64,000 nucleotides of DNA from Dactylosporangium sucinum (GTDB lineage Bacteria > Actinomycetota > Actinomycetes > Mycobacteriales > Micromonosporaceae). The stretch itself is not shown here. Below are more notes on the stretch, generated by a model, which saw nothing but the letters and a program-made list of their open reading frames with translations, made no database searches and had not been told where the DNA came from. Position 1 is the stretch's first letter. Location of the stretch: contig NZ_BMPI01000001.1 of NCBI RefSeq assembly GCF_014647515.1, positions 124,001 through 188,000 of the forward strand. Direction: 5' to 3'.

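Noticed and set aside
63895..64000. GTG at 63895 as the start of the giant gene
   Set aside because: The 35 codons upstream to the window edge are open and read as ordinary protein, and no Shine-Dalgarno precedes the GTG. The gene continues beyond the window.

Overview
The window is very GC-rich, densely coded actinobacterial DNA. The several large LuxR-family (LAL) regulators, paired ECF sigma factors, LysM-like and mycosin-like envelope proteins, a P450 and many GTG starts suggest a Micromonosporaceae-like filamentous actinomycete. That placement is inference from gene content only. I saw no rRNA, tRNA, CRISPR array or insertion sequence.

Layout. Positions 1-2711 hold the end of an operon: a polar amino-acid ABC permease, its ATPase and an opine-type dehydrogenase, joined by ATGA overlaps. 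Positions 2741-4817 hold a PPOX flavoprotein and a VOC protein divergent from a CGNR zinc-finger regulator. Positions 4861-12724 hold a GH16-type lipoprotein, two LAL regulators and an SDR oxidoreductase. Positions 12752-25871 form an envelope and secretion region: an LPXTG-type surface protein, two ECF sigma factors, a zinc-binding anti-sigma factor, a discoidin-domain protein, a subtilase (mycosin-like), a trypsin-fold protein, a third LAL regulator, a GH46/beta-helix protein and a LysM-like membrane protein. A cytochrome P450 (25929-27173) follows and converges on the last gene.

The last gene fills 27164-64000 on the minus strand as one uninterrupted reading frame, still open at the window edge. 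It encodes at least 12,278 residues, and the true N-terminus lies outside the window. The protein looks like a multi-effector mega-toxin. It carries a macro-like domain, two OTU-type cysteine protease domains, another Cys/His domain, a membrane-flanked GH18-like domain, a TcdA/TcdB-type glycosyltransferase, an amidoligase-like domain, an HExxH metallopeptidase-like domain and seven copies of a His/Cys module resembling caspase/CPD (clan CD) autoprocessing domains. The domain types imply eukaryotic or other cellular targets, but no activity is proven.

Two patterns tie the envelope region together. First, a TGAAC-N17-CGTAA/CGTC promoter motif stands before seven transcription units, including an ECF sigma gene and the anti-sigma/sigma pair; weaker variants precede three more. 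This suggests one ECF regulon of exported proteins. Second, several of these proteins are enzymes that have lost catalytic residues: the subtilase has Ser replaced by Asp, the trypsin-like protein has lost its triad, and the GH46 domain has its acid Glu replaced by Gln. The GH18-like domain of the giant protein is also degenerate. This points to binding or scaffold roles on the cell surface.
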